Shown: in pieces, positions 51,419 through 60,096 of the stretch
How the letters are laid out: each line of letters opens with the position of its first letter
Numbering within the stretch: the stretch's first letter is position 1
DNA from: Chloroflexota bacterium
GTDB lineage: Bacteria; Chloroflexota; Dehalococcoidia; Lucifugimonadales; UBA2962
Length of the DNA: 64,000 bases
Direction: 5' to 3'
NCBI GenBank assembly: GCA_003228095.2
Contig: QGNM01000003.1
Location: 24,266 to 88,265 of the forward strand
Notes under the pieces: model-generated
What the model was told of the DNA's origin: nothing
Databases searched by the model: none
The model's input: the letters and a program-made list of their open reading frames with translations, nothing else
Translations under genes and position numbers: made by a program

Positions 51419-52180
51419 CTACTTAATTCCTTTAAGAAAGGCTCGTGACCTGACTTTTCCATCTATGTGATGATCGATATGTCTGTTAAGAACGTCATTT
51501 ATTTGTGAAACGACGTTCTTGGGGACAGACAACTGTTCGACATCTTCAACATCTGAATTTCCTATGAACCTCAATACTTTTATTGCATTGACCGAAAGAT
51601 TTACTAACGACCGAGTTTGTTTGGGGGCACACTTAGGGCAGATAATTCCACCTGCTGGAGCACTATATAATTGGTCCTGTTGTTTTAATACAGATCCACA
51701 TTCGACACATTCTTTAAATTCTGGAGATAGGCCCGAGATAAAAAGTATATTTAATTGATAATACGTGAGTAATTTATCGACATTGCTTTCATCAGTTATA
51801 TTTAATCTATTTAGTGTTTGATCAAGTAAGTCATAAATATTTTCATTGCCAGGACCTTCAGTAGAAATGTTTAGGGCAAGTTCCATAATGGTTAGAGCGC
51901 AAGACATGGTATCGAGATTGTTGTTTATTTTACCTAGTGTTTTTAGTATTTGAACTTCTGTCACCACATCCGTATTTCTGCCAACAGCAAGGGTGATGCG
52001 TACTTTATAAAAAAGCTCCAAATGTCCAGTAAGTTTACTTGTAGAACGACGAACACCTTTTGCAAAGCCTTGTAGTTGACCTAAATTTCTGGACAATAGG
52101 GTTACAAACCGATCTGCCTCACCATAATTTCGGTATTTAAGAACTAGCGCTGTCGTTGTGTAAATGCGTGGTTTGGCCAT
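51419..52180 (-). CDS. recO: DNA repair protein RecO
   Basis: RIYTTTALVLKYRNYGEADRFVTLLSRNLGQLQGFAKGVRR; CxxC...CxxC zinc motif. Confidence 0.93.
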   Translation of the reverse strand: MAKPRIYTTTALVLKYRNYGEADRFVTLLSRNLGQLQGFAKGVRRSTSKLTGHLELFYKVRITLAVGRNTDVVTEVQILKTLGKINNNLDTMSCALTIMELALNISTEGPGNENIYDLLDQTLNRLNITDESNVDKLLTYYQLNILFISGLSPEFKECVECGSVLKQQDQLYSAPAGGIICPKCAPKQTRSLVNLSVNAIKVLRFIGNSDVEDVEQLSVPKNVVSQINDVLNRHIDHHIDGKVRSRAFLKGIK

Positions 52181-52205
52181 TTGGCCTACTATATGATTAA
52201 CTTAT

Positions 52206-52814
52206 TTAAAATGCCTGTCTGCCTTCCATTGCTCTAGATAAAGTGATCTCATCTGCATACTCTAAATCTCCGCCAACTGGTAAGCCTCTAGCAGGCCTGG
52301 TGATTTTCACTTTAAAAGGCTCAAGAAGTCGTTGAATATATAAAGCGGTGGCTTCTCCTTCAACATTTGGGTTGGTAGCTATGATTATTTCCTCTACTTC
52401 AAGTAGTTTCATTCTTTTAAGCAAGGCATCAATGCGTAGGTCATCTGGTCCTACATCGTTCATAGGGGATATAGCTCCATGTAGTACGTGGTAGGTTCCT
52501 ATATATGACCTTGTTTTTTCAACTGCACGAATATCTAATGGTTCTTCAACTACACATATACGGGTTTTATCTCTGTTGTCGCTGGCACATATACTGCATG
52601 GATTGTTTTCAGTGATATCGAAGCATTCAGAGCAAAAATCTATCTTCTCTTTGACTGTATGAATAGCGTCAGCTAATTGTGAGGCATCATCTTTTGATAT
52701 TCGTACAAGATAATATGCGAGTCTTTGAGCGGTTTTAGGGCCTATTCCAGGCAGCTTATGTAATTCCGAAACAAGTCTTTCGATCGGACCATTATTTGTA
52801 CTATTCAAATTCAC
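52206..52814 (-). CDS. recR: Recombination protein RecR
   Basis: IERLVSELHKLPGIGPKTAQRLAYYLV, CSECFDITENNPCSIC, ICVVEEPLDIRAVEKT, TRPARGLPVGGDLEYADEITLSRAMEGR. Confidence 0.97.
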   Translation of the reverse strand: MNLNSTNNGPIERLVSELHKLPGIGPKTAQRLAYYLVRISKDDASQLADAIHTVKEKIDFCSECFDITENNPCSICASDNRDKTRICVVEEPLDIRAVEKTRSYIGTYHVLHGAISPMNDVGPDDLRIDALLKRMKLLEVEEIIIATNPNVEGEATALYIQRLLEPFKVKITRPARGLPVGGDLEYADEITLSRAMEGRQAF

Positions 52815-52819
52815 TGTTA

Positions 52820-53122
52820 TTACGTAATACCTGGAATGTTTAATCCGCCGGTGACTGCTCCCATTCTTGTAGAAGCCATTTCCTGCGCTTTTTCTAAGGC
52901 TTCGTTTATTGCTGCGGTTATAAGATCTTGTAATAAATCTACATCTTCTGAGATAACCTCTGGGTCTATAGTTATTGAATCCAATCTCATTTTACCAGTA
53001 ACAGTTGCTTTTACTGCGCCTCCTCCAGAAGACCCTTCAGTTTTTGCTGATTCAAGCTCTACTTGAATGTCCATCATTTGTTTCTGTAGTTGTTGTGCTT
53101 GTTGTAAAAATTTTTTATTCAA
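52820..53122 (-). CDS. YbaB/EbfC nucleoid-associated protein
   Basis: QQAQQLQKQMMDIQVELESAKTEGSSGGGAVKATVTGKMRLDSITIDPEVI. Confidence 0.95.
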   Translation of the reverse strand: MNKKFLQQAQQLQKQMMDIQVELESAKTEGSSGGGAVKATVTGKMRLDSITIDPEVISEDVDLLQDLITAAINEALEKAQEMASTRMGAVTGGLNIPGIT

Positions 53123-54786
53123 TTATCTAGTTCCCTTTTTTTGGTTTGTTCAATAATTTGAGCTCCCATTGACTGAGCGACTCTAATTAGTGGACTATCT
53201 AGTTCGCTATTTTTTTTATTTTCGCTAGAGGTTACATTATTGTTTTCAACAATTATTTCGTATCGTTTGCTCATAATATTTGCAAAAGTATCATTAAGAA
53301 TCTTTCTGCTTTCAGGAATTGTTAATTCATGTTCCATTCTTTCTCTATGCGAAGGATGTGAAAATCCTAGAAGAATAGAATCTCCTGTAATTTTCCGACT
53401 AGTGCAGGTAACGAGTAAAGCTTTTAGATTAAATTTTTGTCCCTTTGTGTATCTTAGTGAATCTAAAATTGATTGCCAGCCATTTTCAAGTATTTCGACA
53501 CCCTCAGAGTTGTTTAAGGTATTAGTATCTTTGGCTGTGAGAGAGTCTGCTTCATCAATATCTTTAATCGAATCTGGATAGCTCTTTTTTCCTTTAATTA
53601 TTTTTATTGAATCATTTCTTTCTTTTTTATCCTGAACATTTTCTTCTTTTTGGTCATCAAAAGTTTTTGAGTTATCAACTTGATTAATGTTAACTATTGG
53701 ATCGTTGTAATTGCCAGATTGTATTTCAATTTCGATAATCGCCAATTCAAGACCAAGTGGATTTGATGGATCTGGTTTTATATTTGGATCGATCAAGATT
53801 TTTAGGCAACTCAAGATTGAATTCATTTCACAACGTTGAGAGATCAATTCAATTTTTTTATATATATCTTCGCTGAAACTATCATTAAGTTTTATATTCG
53901 ACTTAATTAACAAAATGGCACGCAGGTATTTAATTAAACCCATGTGAATATATCTTAAATCAATCCCAGAGTTAGTTGCAGCGTTTACGGTTTCTAAAGC
54001 TTTAGTTGTGTTTTTATCTAGTATGTACTTAGATAATTCTAAGCTGATAGTGTCATCACCAATATCTAGTAGGTTTCTAACCTTAGTCTCAGATATTGGA
54101 GGATCGTCCGAAACAACAGACTGTTCTAATATATTGATCGCGTCCCTTAAGGCTCCGCTTGCCAGATTTGCGATCAGTTTTAATGCATCAATTTCAACAT
54201 TAAAGCCCTCACTCTTACAGATCTCAGACAATCTTTTAGAGATAAGTGCAGTTGTTATCCTTGCGAAATCATACCTTTGGCACCTAGACAATATAGTTGC
54301 TGGAATTTTATGAGATTCCGTTGTGGCTAGAATAAAAACAACTTTGTCTGGAGGCTCTTCCAAGGTTTTTAATAGTGCATTAAATGCTTGATCAGTAAGC
54401 ATGTGGGCTTCATCTATGATATAGACTTTATGGCTCGCTTCGTTTGGCGCATAACGAGCTTTTTCTCTTAGGTCTCTTATGTCATCTATCCCTCTATTAC
54501 TTGCAGCGTCTATTTCAATTAAATCTAATGCAACACCCTCATCAATCGAGCTACACATTCTGCAGGGACTACTAGGGCTACATGAGTCTTTTAATTGACA
54601 ATTAATCGACTTTGCTAGAATTCTTGCGGTACTTGTTTTACCTGTTCCTCTTGGCCCACAGAATAAATACGCATGCGCTACCCTGTCGCTTTGTACAGCT
54701 CGAGTCAAGGTTTGTACAACATGAGACTGGCCGACAATGTCTGAGAATTGTTTTGGCCTCCATTTTCGATAAAGAACTTCAGTCAT
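53119..54786 (-). CDS. dnaX: DNA polymerase III subunit gamma/tau
   Basis: VLYRKWRPKQFSDIVGQSHVVQTLTRAVQSDRVAHAYLFCGPRGTGKTSTARILAKSINC, IDEAHMLTDQAFNALLKTLEEPPDKVVFILATTE. Confidence 0.97.
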   Translation of the reverse strand: MTEVLYRKWRPKQFSDIVGQSHVVQTLTRAVQSDRVAHAYLFCGPRGTGKTSTARILAKSINCQLKDSCSPSSPCRMCSSIDEGVALDLIEIDAASNRGIDDIRDLREKARYAPNEASHKVYIIDEAHMLTDQAFNALLKTLEEPPDKVVFILATTESHKIPATILSRCQRYDFARITTALISKRLSEICKSEGFNVEIDALKLIANLASGALRDAINILEQSVVSDDPPISETKVRNLLDIGDDTISLELSKYILDKNTTKALETVNAATNSGIDLRYIHMGLIKYLRAILLIKSNIKLNDSFSEDIYKKIELISQRCEMNSILSCLKILIDPNIKPDPSNPLGLELAIIEIEIQSGNYNDPIVNINQVDNSKTFDDQKEENVQDKKERNDSIKIIKGKKSYPDSIKDIDEADSLTAKDTNTLNNSEGVEILENGWQSILDSLRYTKGQKFNLKALLVTCTSRKITGDSILLGFSHPSHRERMEHELTIPESRKILNDTFANIMSKRYEIIVENNNVTSSENKKNSELDSPLIRVAQSMGAQIIEQTKKRELDN

Positions 54787-55304
54787 GCTAGATAATTAAC
54801 TTCTATTGGAATACTTGATTCACCTAACATGGCAAACAATGTTTTCCTGTGCAAGTTTTCCATTTCAATTCTCTCATCTTCTATTTCATGGTCTTGACCT
54901 AAAAGGTGTAGAATTCCGTGAGCTAAAAGAAATGATATTTCTTGAATAAAACTTATGCCTTTGTCAGTAGCTTGTCGCTCAGCCTGAGGACTGCTAATTA
55001 CTACTTCTCCAATAGACTCAGACATGATTACACTCTCTTTGTCAGAAACGAAACTTTTATTTGGTAAATTTGCGTTCGAAAAGGATAACACGTCTGTCGT
55101 AGTATCTATACCCAGATGCCTAAGGTTTAAGTCCATCATTTTTTCATCGCTTGTTATAGCAATCTCTATTGATTTTGTGTCAGCGACTTCTAGTGAAGTC
55201 AGGGCGGAATGAGTAATAGTACATAGCCACTCTTCAGTCATCAGTTTGTCAACGATAGAAATTTCTGGGTCTATAAAAACAGCTGTATGTCTTTTTTGCA
55301 ACAA
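54783..55304 (-). CDS. ybeY: Endoribonuclease YbeY
   Basis: EIAITSDEKMMDLNLRHLGIDTTTDVLSFS, LAHGILHLLGQDHEIEDERIEM. Confidence 0.95.
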   Translation of the reverse strand: MLQKRHTAVFIDPEISIVDKLMTEEWLCTITHSALTSLEVADTKSIEIAITSDEKMMDLNLRHLGIDTTTDVLSFSNANLPNKSFVSDKESVIMSESIGEVVISSPQAERQATDKGISFIQEISFLLAHGILHLLGQDHEIEDERIEMENLHRKTLFAMLGESSIPIEVNYLA

Positions 55305-55457
55305 AGGAACCTTTTGTTAAACACTAGTACTAAGGGAAGGTTATCATTTCTACTATCTAGCAGGTTAAATATTGTAGGAGATGAAACTAATTTCATCGAG
55401 GTAATATTAATTTTCAGTTAAATGGTATCGGTACAATGTAGATCGAAAAGTTACAAA

Positions 55458-56336
55458 CTAATCAACTGGAAATGGTTCTGGAGATTCCAAGAATTGGAAT
55501 AATTCAGAGTCAGATGGCAAAATTATAGTTGTATTTTCTGAAAACACATATTGATATGTTTCTAGGCTTCTTTGGAACTTATAGAATTCAGGGTCTTGCT
55601 CTAGAGCTTCCGCGAAAATTCGGATAGCTTCAGCCTCTCCTTCACCTCTTAAGACATCGGCATCTCTTTCAGCTTCTGCGGTTATAATTTTAGCTTGCCT
55701 GTCAACATTGGACCTTATTTCAAGATCTGCTTTTGCACCTTCTGATCTCTCAGCATCTGCTATACGTTTTCGTTCAGCCTGCATTCTTGCGTATACAGCA
55801 GTCGCAATTTCATTTGGAAAGTCAGCTCTCTTAATACGGATGTCAACAGTTTTCATTCCAAACTCATTTAACTTAGGAAACACATCGTATTTTACTTCTT
55901 CCATTATGCCTTCACGTTTATCGCGAATAATGTCAACCTGGTCGTCATCAGCGATTTTTTTACGCAATTCAGAAGCGACTATGTCATTAACTCTCGAGAT
56001 TGACCTTTGAGAGTTTTGCAGAGTCTCTCTGAACAATAAAGGGTTATATATTTTTGCTATAGCGTAGGTATCTATAACGAGTCGTTTTTTGTCAGCAGTC
56101 AACAGAGCATCAGGGTTGGCGTCAAAAAGCACATTACGCTTTTCAAAATAGGTGACAGTGTCTACAAAAGGAGTCTTAGCTCTTATTCCAGGACTAATAA
56201 TTGTTTGCTTTACACTTCCGAACCTTGTCACAATTGCTAGTTGCGTTTCATCTACAACGAAGAAAGCCTGAGGGCCTATAATGCCTAATAAAATAATAAA
56301 GATTACAAGGATAATTGCGCTACGATTAATACTCAT
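55458..56336 (-). CDS. hflC: SPFH/band-7 protein HflC
   Basis: VDETQLAIVTRFGSVKQTIISPGIRAKTPFVDTVTYFEKR, FYKFQRSLETYQYVF. Confidence 0.93.
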   Translation of the reverse strand: MSINRSAIILVIFIILLGIIGPQAFFVVDETQLAIVTRFGSVKQTIISPGIRAKTPFVDTVTYFEKRNVLFDANPDALLTADKKRLVIDTYAIAKIYNPLLFRETLQNSQRSISRVNDIVASELRKKIADDDQVDIIRDKREGIMEEVKYDVFPKLNEFGMKTVDIRIKRADFPNEIATAVYARMQAERKRIADAERSEGAKADLEIRSNVDRQAKIITAEAERDADVLRGEGEAEAIRIFAEALEQDPEFYKFQRSLETYQYVFSENTTIILPSDSELFQFLESPEPFPVD

Positions 56337-56338
56337 AA

Positions 56339-57406
56339 TTATTCCGCCATTTTCTCAAGTGAATCAAGGCTTAAATTGCTACTATCATTTGTTAAAGGTA
56401 AAAACTGAAGTAAGTTTCCGCCAACCTTTTCATCAATAATGTACTTTGTAACATTAGGCAGAATAGCCTCCATTGTTTCAAGGTACATTCTCTGGCGGGT
56501 AACATTCTTTGATTTATTGTATTCAGATAAAACAGACAGGAATCTAGCAGATTGTCCAGTAGCTTGTGCAATCCTCTCTACTCTATATGCTTCTGCAAGC
56601 TCTTTTACACGCTGTGCTTCACCTAGCGCTCTAGGTAATATGTCTGCCTCATACGCCTGTGCCAAATTTATAGTTCTCTCTTTATCTTCTCGAGCCCTAA
56701 CCACGTCATCAAATGCGTCTTGCACCTGTGTCGGAGGGCGGACATTTTGTAACTTTACTTCTGTAACGTTTATGCCAGTATCGTAATTATCGAGTAAAGA
56801 TTGAAGTAGTATTTTTGTTTCTGCTTGAACAGATTCTTTTTCGGTGGTTAGGACATCATCGATGTTACGTTGGCCAACCACTTGACGGAGAGACGATTCG
56901 GCTGCGCCTTTTAATATTACTGTGTCTGGATTTACAGATTTAAATAAGAATGCACCAACATCCTTAATGTTGTATTGAATCAGTAGTTGTACATCTACAA
57001 TATTGGTGTCACCACTTATCATTAAAGATTCAACTGGTATAGAAGTTTCGCCCCTAAAACCAAGTTCTAATCTTCTAATTTCATCTACTGCAACGACATT
57101 TAAAGTTCCGATGGGTGCAGGATAATACCAATGGAGCCCTGGGTTGGTTCCACCAATAAATGCTCCAGGGGATGAATCTGCTTGATATGTACCAAATGTT
57201 CTTACAGCCGCCTGTTCACCCGGCTGAACTGTATAGAATCCAGTGCTTATCCAAATTAAAGCTGCGACAGTGAATATTGCAAAAATTATAATTCCAGGCA
57301 GGCTACCTTTGGAAGGACCACCTGAACTACCAAACATAGATCGCAGTCTATTTGCGATATCGTCTAGGTTAATTTCTGGTTCGCTTTGTCTATTATTAGG
57401 GTTCAT
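56339..57406 (-). CDS. hflK: SPFH/band-7 protein HflK
   Basis: GFYTVQPGEQAAVRTFG, PGLHWYYPAPIGTLNVV, VTRQRMYLETMEAILPNVTKYIID. Confidence 0.93.
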   Translation of the reverse strand: MNPNNRQSEPEINLDDIANRLRSMFGSSGGPSKGSLPGIIIFAIFTVAALIWISTGFYTVQPGEQAAVRTFGTYQADSSPGAFIGGTNPGLHWYYPAPIGTLNVVAVDEIRRLELGFRGETSIPVESLMISGDTNIVDVQLLIQYNIKDVGAFLFKSVNPDTVILKGAAESSLRQVVGQRNIDDVLTTEKESVQAETKILLQSLLDNYDTGINVTEVKLQNVRPPTQVQDAFDDVVRAREDKERTINLAQAYEADILPRALGEAQRVKELAEAYRVERIAQATGQSARFLSVLSEYNKSKNVTRQRMYLETMEAILPNVTKYIIDEKVGGNLLQFLPLTNDSSNLSLDSLEKMAE

Positions 57407-57485
57407 TTAGGGTTTATTTGCTAAAAATAATTATTGGTAATTTTATTTAATAAAGATTTAGATACTACAATAACTTTAAATATAT

Positions 57486-58691
57486 CTACCGACAAATAAA
57501 TGGTATCACAGTTGAATCAGTATATGTGGTTTTTAAAGGAGGACCTTTTACATTAAGGTATGCTAGGGATTTCTTAAATTCTTGATAACTGGCGACTCGA
57601 GAAATCTCGTGTATAAACTCCTCCAGATTATCAAAGTAACTACGATATTGATTCACTTGTGGTCCTATAATGCTAATTGATGTCGGGCTGTCCGCATATG
57701 TGCCATAAAAAGCAAAGTAAGCTTGATTTAACTTTCTTATTGGATACCCATTTAAGGAAAAAAATAGTTGCCGATTGTCCATATAGCTTTCTGCTTTATC
57801 TATTTTGCCTTCTGCAAGCAGTCTTTCCGTATTTAATCTTGTCTCATTCATTTCATTTGAAAAATTAAACCCACTGGTTGATTTAGGTCCAGTATGCTTT
57901 ATTAATTTACACAAATCAGTTGGTTTATAGCTCTCTTTTAAAAGTAAGTTGAAGGCGCTAAACCCTATCTCTTTACCGACTATATTGGCCACAGTTTCGT
58001 TTAGTATCTGCATTTCGGGGCTTTTGAATATATTAAACCCTATTGGTTTAAAAAACAGAAACGTATGCACCCATTCATGAGCTGCAGTTTGTAAGCTCCA
58101 TATTATGTCATTTGTTTTGTTTACTATAACCGGATACGTCGCAATACCCCCAATGGGGATAACTAGAGATGACAAGTTTTTCTGGTCCAAAAGTTTATTT
58201 TCTATATTAACTGCTTGATGCAATGATAAATTTGAATTTAATAATACTTCATCACCTCTTTTGATTTCATCTCTAGGGGAGGTGACTAAGATGTTAGGTG
58301 CTGATTCAATGGTTATTAAGACGGGAGGAAAAACCATCCCGCCTAAATATGTCAACCCCTCGAACTTGATAGCATCACTGATTAAACTTTCAATACTTGC
58401 TTCGATGTCTAGCTGAGATAATTTATCTAAATTACTATGCTGCTTATTAAAATATCTATATATATTTTCTGACCGCTTATATTTAGAGTCATCATTCTGT
58501 TTGAATGATGACTGAATTTTGTAATACCATTTTTTTGGTAATCTACGCAATTCCCAATCTAGTATGCTGAAAAGGTGATCTTTGCCGAACTCTTGTGGGG
58601 GATTAAGCCTGTTCGTATCTGCAATAAGTAAGATCCCTATTAATATTGCTGCAGTTAGAGTCAATCGCAATAATTTAAAACGACGGTGCAT
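57486..58691 (-). CDS. Secreted/membrane hypothetical protein with HExxH metallopeptidase-like motif
   Basis: N-terminal signal/TM; SLQTAAHEWVHTFLFFKPIGFNIFKSPEMQILNETVANIVGKEIG. Confidence 0.75.
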   Translation of the reverse strand: MHRRFKLLRLTLTAAILIGILLIADTNRLNPPQEFGKDHLFSILDWELRRLPKKWYYKIQSSFKQNDDSKYKRSENIYRYFNKQHSNLDKLSQLDIEASIESLISDAIKFEGLTYLGGMVFPPVLITIESAPNILVTSPRDEIKRGDEVLLNSNLSLHQAVNIENKLLDQKNLSSLVIPIGGIATYPVIVNKTNDIIWSLQTAAHEWVHTFLFFKPIGFNIFKSPEMQILNETVANIVGKEIGFSAFNLLLKESYKPTDLCKLIKHTGPKSTSGFNFSNEMNETRLNTERLLAEGKIDKAESYMDNRQLFFSLNGYPIRKLNQAYFAFYGTYADSPTSISIIGPQVNQYRSYFDNLEEFIHEISRVASYQEFKKSLAYLNVKGPPLKTTYTDSTVIPFICR

Positions 58692-58830
58692 TAAACCCTA
58701 AACCTATATTTTCATAATATTTCTTAGATATACTCTGGACTGTTGTATGTGTATTAAATTAATGGTTATTAAAGTGTTTTTCATTTGGAATTGCTGGAAT
58801 CGGATGAAAAATAATGTTTATTGTATCGAT

Positions 58831-59532
58831 TTAACCTCGTCTATACAGAGAAAGAAATCTTGCCTCATAGTGTTTGAATAGACCCCACCGGTCTAACTCA
58901 GATTTAAGATCATCTCGATCTTCCATGGTAGATGCTGCACTGAACATTTTTTCAATTCGATCTATAGCAACTTTGGGCGCTCCTCCAAAACTTTTTTGAG
59001 GATTTAACATCCCTCTTGATGAAAATTCTTGAAGATTTGTTGTGGCAGAATTCGAAGTAAATTCATATATAAATTTCAGTAAAGCTACGTCCCACCACTC
59101 ATCTACTCCTACCATAACTACTGATAATTCCTGATCTTTTTTATCTAGATCATCAGCTATTTTGTGTGCTATTTCGGATGGCTCTCCTTTAACAATTTCA
59201 AAATTCTCAGGTACATTTTTATATCTATATAAAATACCTGGGTGCTGTGGACCCATATTCAAAGAAATCTGTTTAAGATATTCATAAGCCTCTGGCCTGA
59301 ACCCTTCCAAATTCATTGCGTAAGTAGGAGTTATAATGGTCGGTTTTTCAGCTATCACTCTGCCCTTCCTAACAACCCCTTCTTGCCCGCCCTGATCAAT
59401 CTCTCTATATATAGGCTCTGTGACTACATAATAAGCAATGTTTGTAACGCCAAATGTAGCTAATTTTTGTTTTGGGTATCGTACTATCCAAGTCTGTTCA
59501 ATAGCGCGTATCCAATCTTGTAGGTCTTCCAT
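58831..59532 (-). CDS. Conserved hypothetical protein
   Basis: Long ORF; likely start MEDLQDWIRAIEQTWIV at 59532. No family recognised. Confidence 0.65.
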   Translation of the reverse strand: MEDLQDWIRAIEQTWIVRYPKQKLATFGVTNIAYYVVTEPIYREIDQGGQEGVVRKGRVIAEKPTIITPTYAMNLEGFRPEAYEYLKQISLNMGPQHPGILYRYKNVPENFEIVKGEPSEIAHKIADDLDKKDQELSVVMVGVDEWWDVALLKFIYEFTSNSATTNLQEFSSRGMLNPQKSFGGAPKVAIDRIEKMFSAASTMEDRDDLKSELDRWGLFKHYEARFLSLYRRG

Positions 59533-59598
59533 ATATAAAATTATATATCTAACTTTGTCTATTTGGCTCAATATTGTGTTCAAAGGCAAGTAATAAAC

Positions 59599-59867
59599 AT
59601 GTATATAAGCGTTGTTAAATCAACCTTACATCTAGAGGGTAATCATAGTTTAAAAACTAGAGGGAATATAATTAAGTCTCTGAGGGGGAAAGTTAAATTT
59701 AAATTAAATCTAACTAGATTGTATCTATTTCATGGGTTAGTCTTTAAGATGATTTTAAAGCTAATGATTTAAGTGTTAATTACGTATCTAATAGTGTTTA
59801 AAACAATCCTGAAGTTAACAATAGAATATTGGATTTTATTGACTCATTATCCAACGGTTATATGTAA
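59599..59867 (+). pseudogene. Degenerate DUF503 (YlxP-like) gene
   Basis: Frame 1: MYISVVKSTLHLEGNHSLKTRGNIIKSLRGKVK (DUF503 N-terminus). After a frame change: ...VSNSV*NNPEVNNRILDFIDSLSNGYM*, like DUF503 C-termini, with in-frame TAA. Confidence 0.65.
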
Positions 59868-59954
59868 ATATACATACAAGTTGAAACGATAAGAAGACTC
59901 TGGTTAATTTGAATATTAAGCACTTAAATGATATTAATTTATGTTCAAGTCAAT

Positions 59955-60031
59955 CGGGGTGTGGCGCAGCTTGGTAGCGCACCTGCATGGGGTGCAGGGG
60001 GTCGCCGGTTCAAGTCCGGCCACCCCGACCA
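59955..60031 (+). tRNA. tRNA-Pro (GGG)
   Basis: CGGGGTGtggcgcagcttggtagcgcaCCTGCatGGGgtGCAGGgggtcgccggttcaagtccggcCACCCCGaCCA: full cloverleaf, anticodon GGG, CCA encoded. Confidence 0.95.
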
Positions 60032-60096
60032 TGCATAATTCATCACAAACAAAAAAATATTAAGTAATATACCAGTAAGCTTATTTTGCTTAGTTA

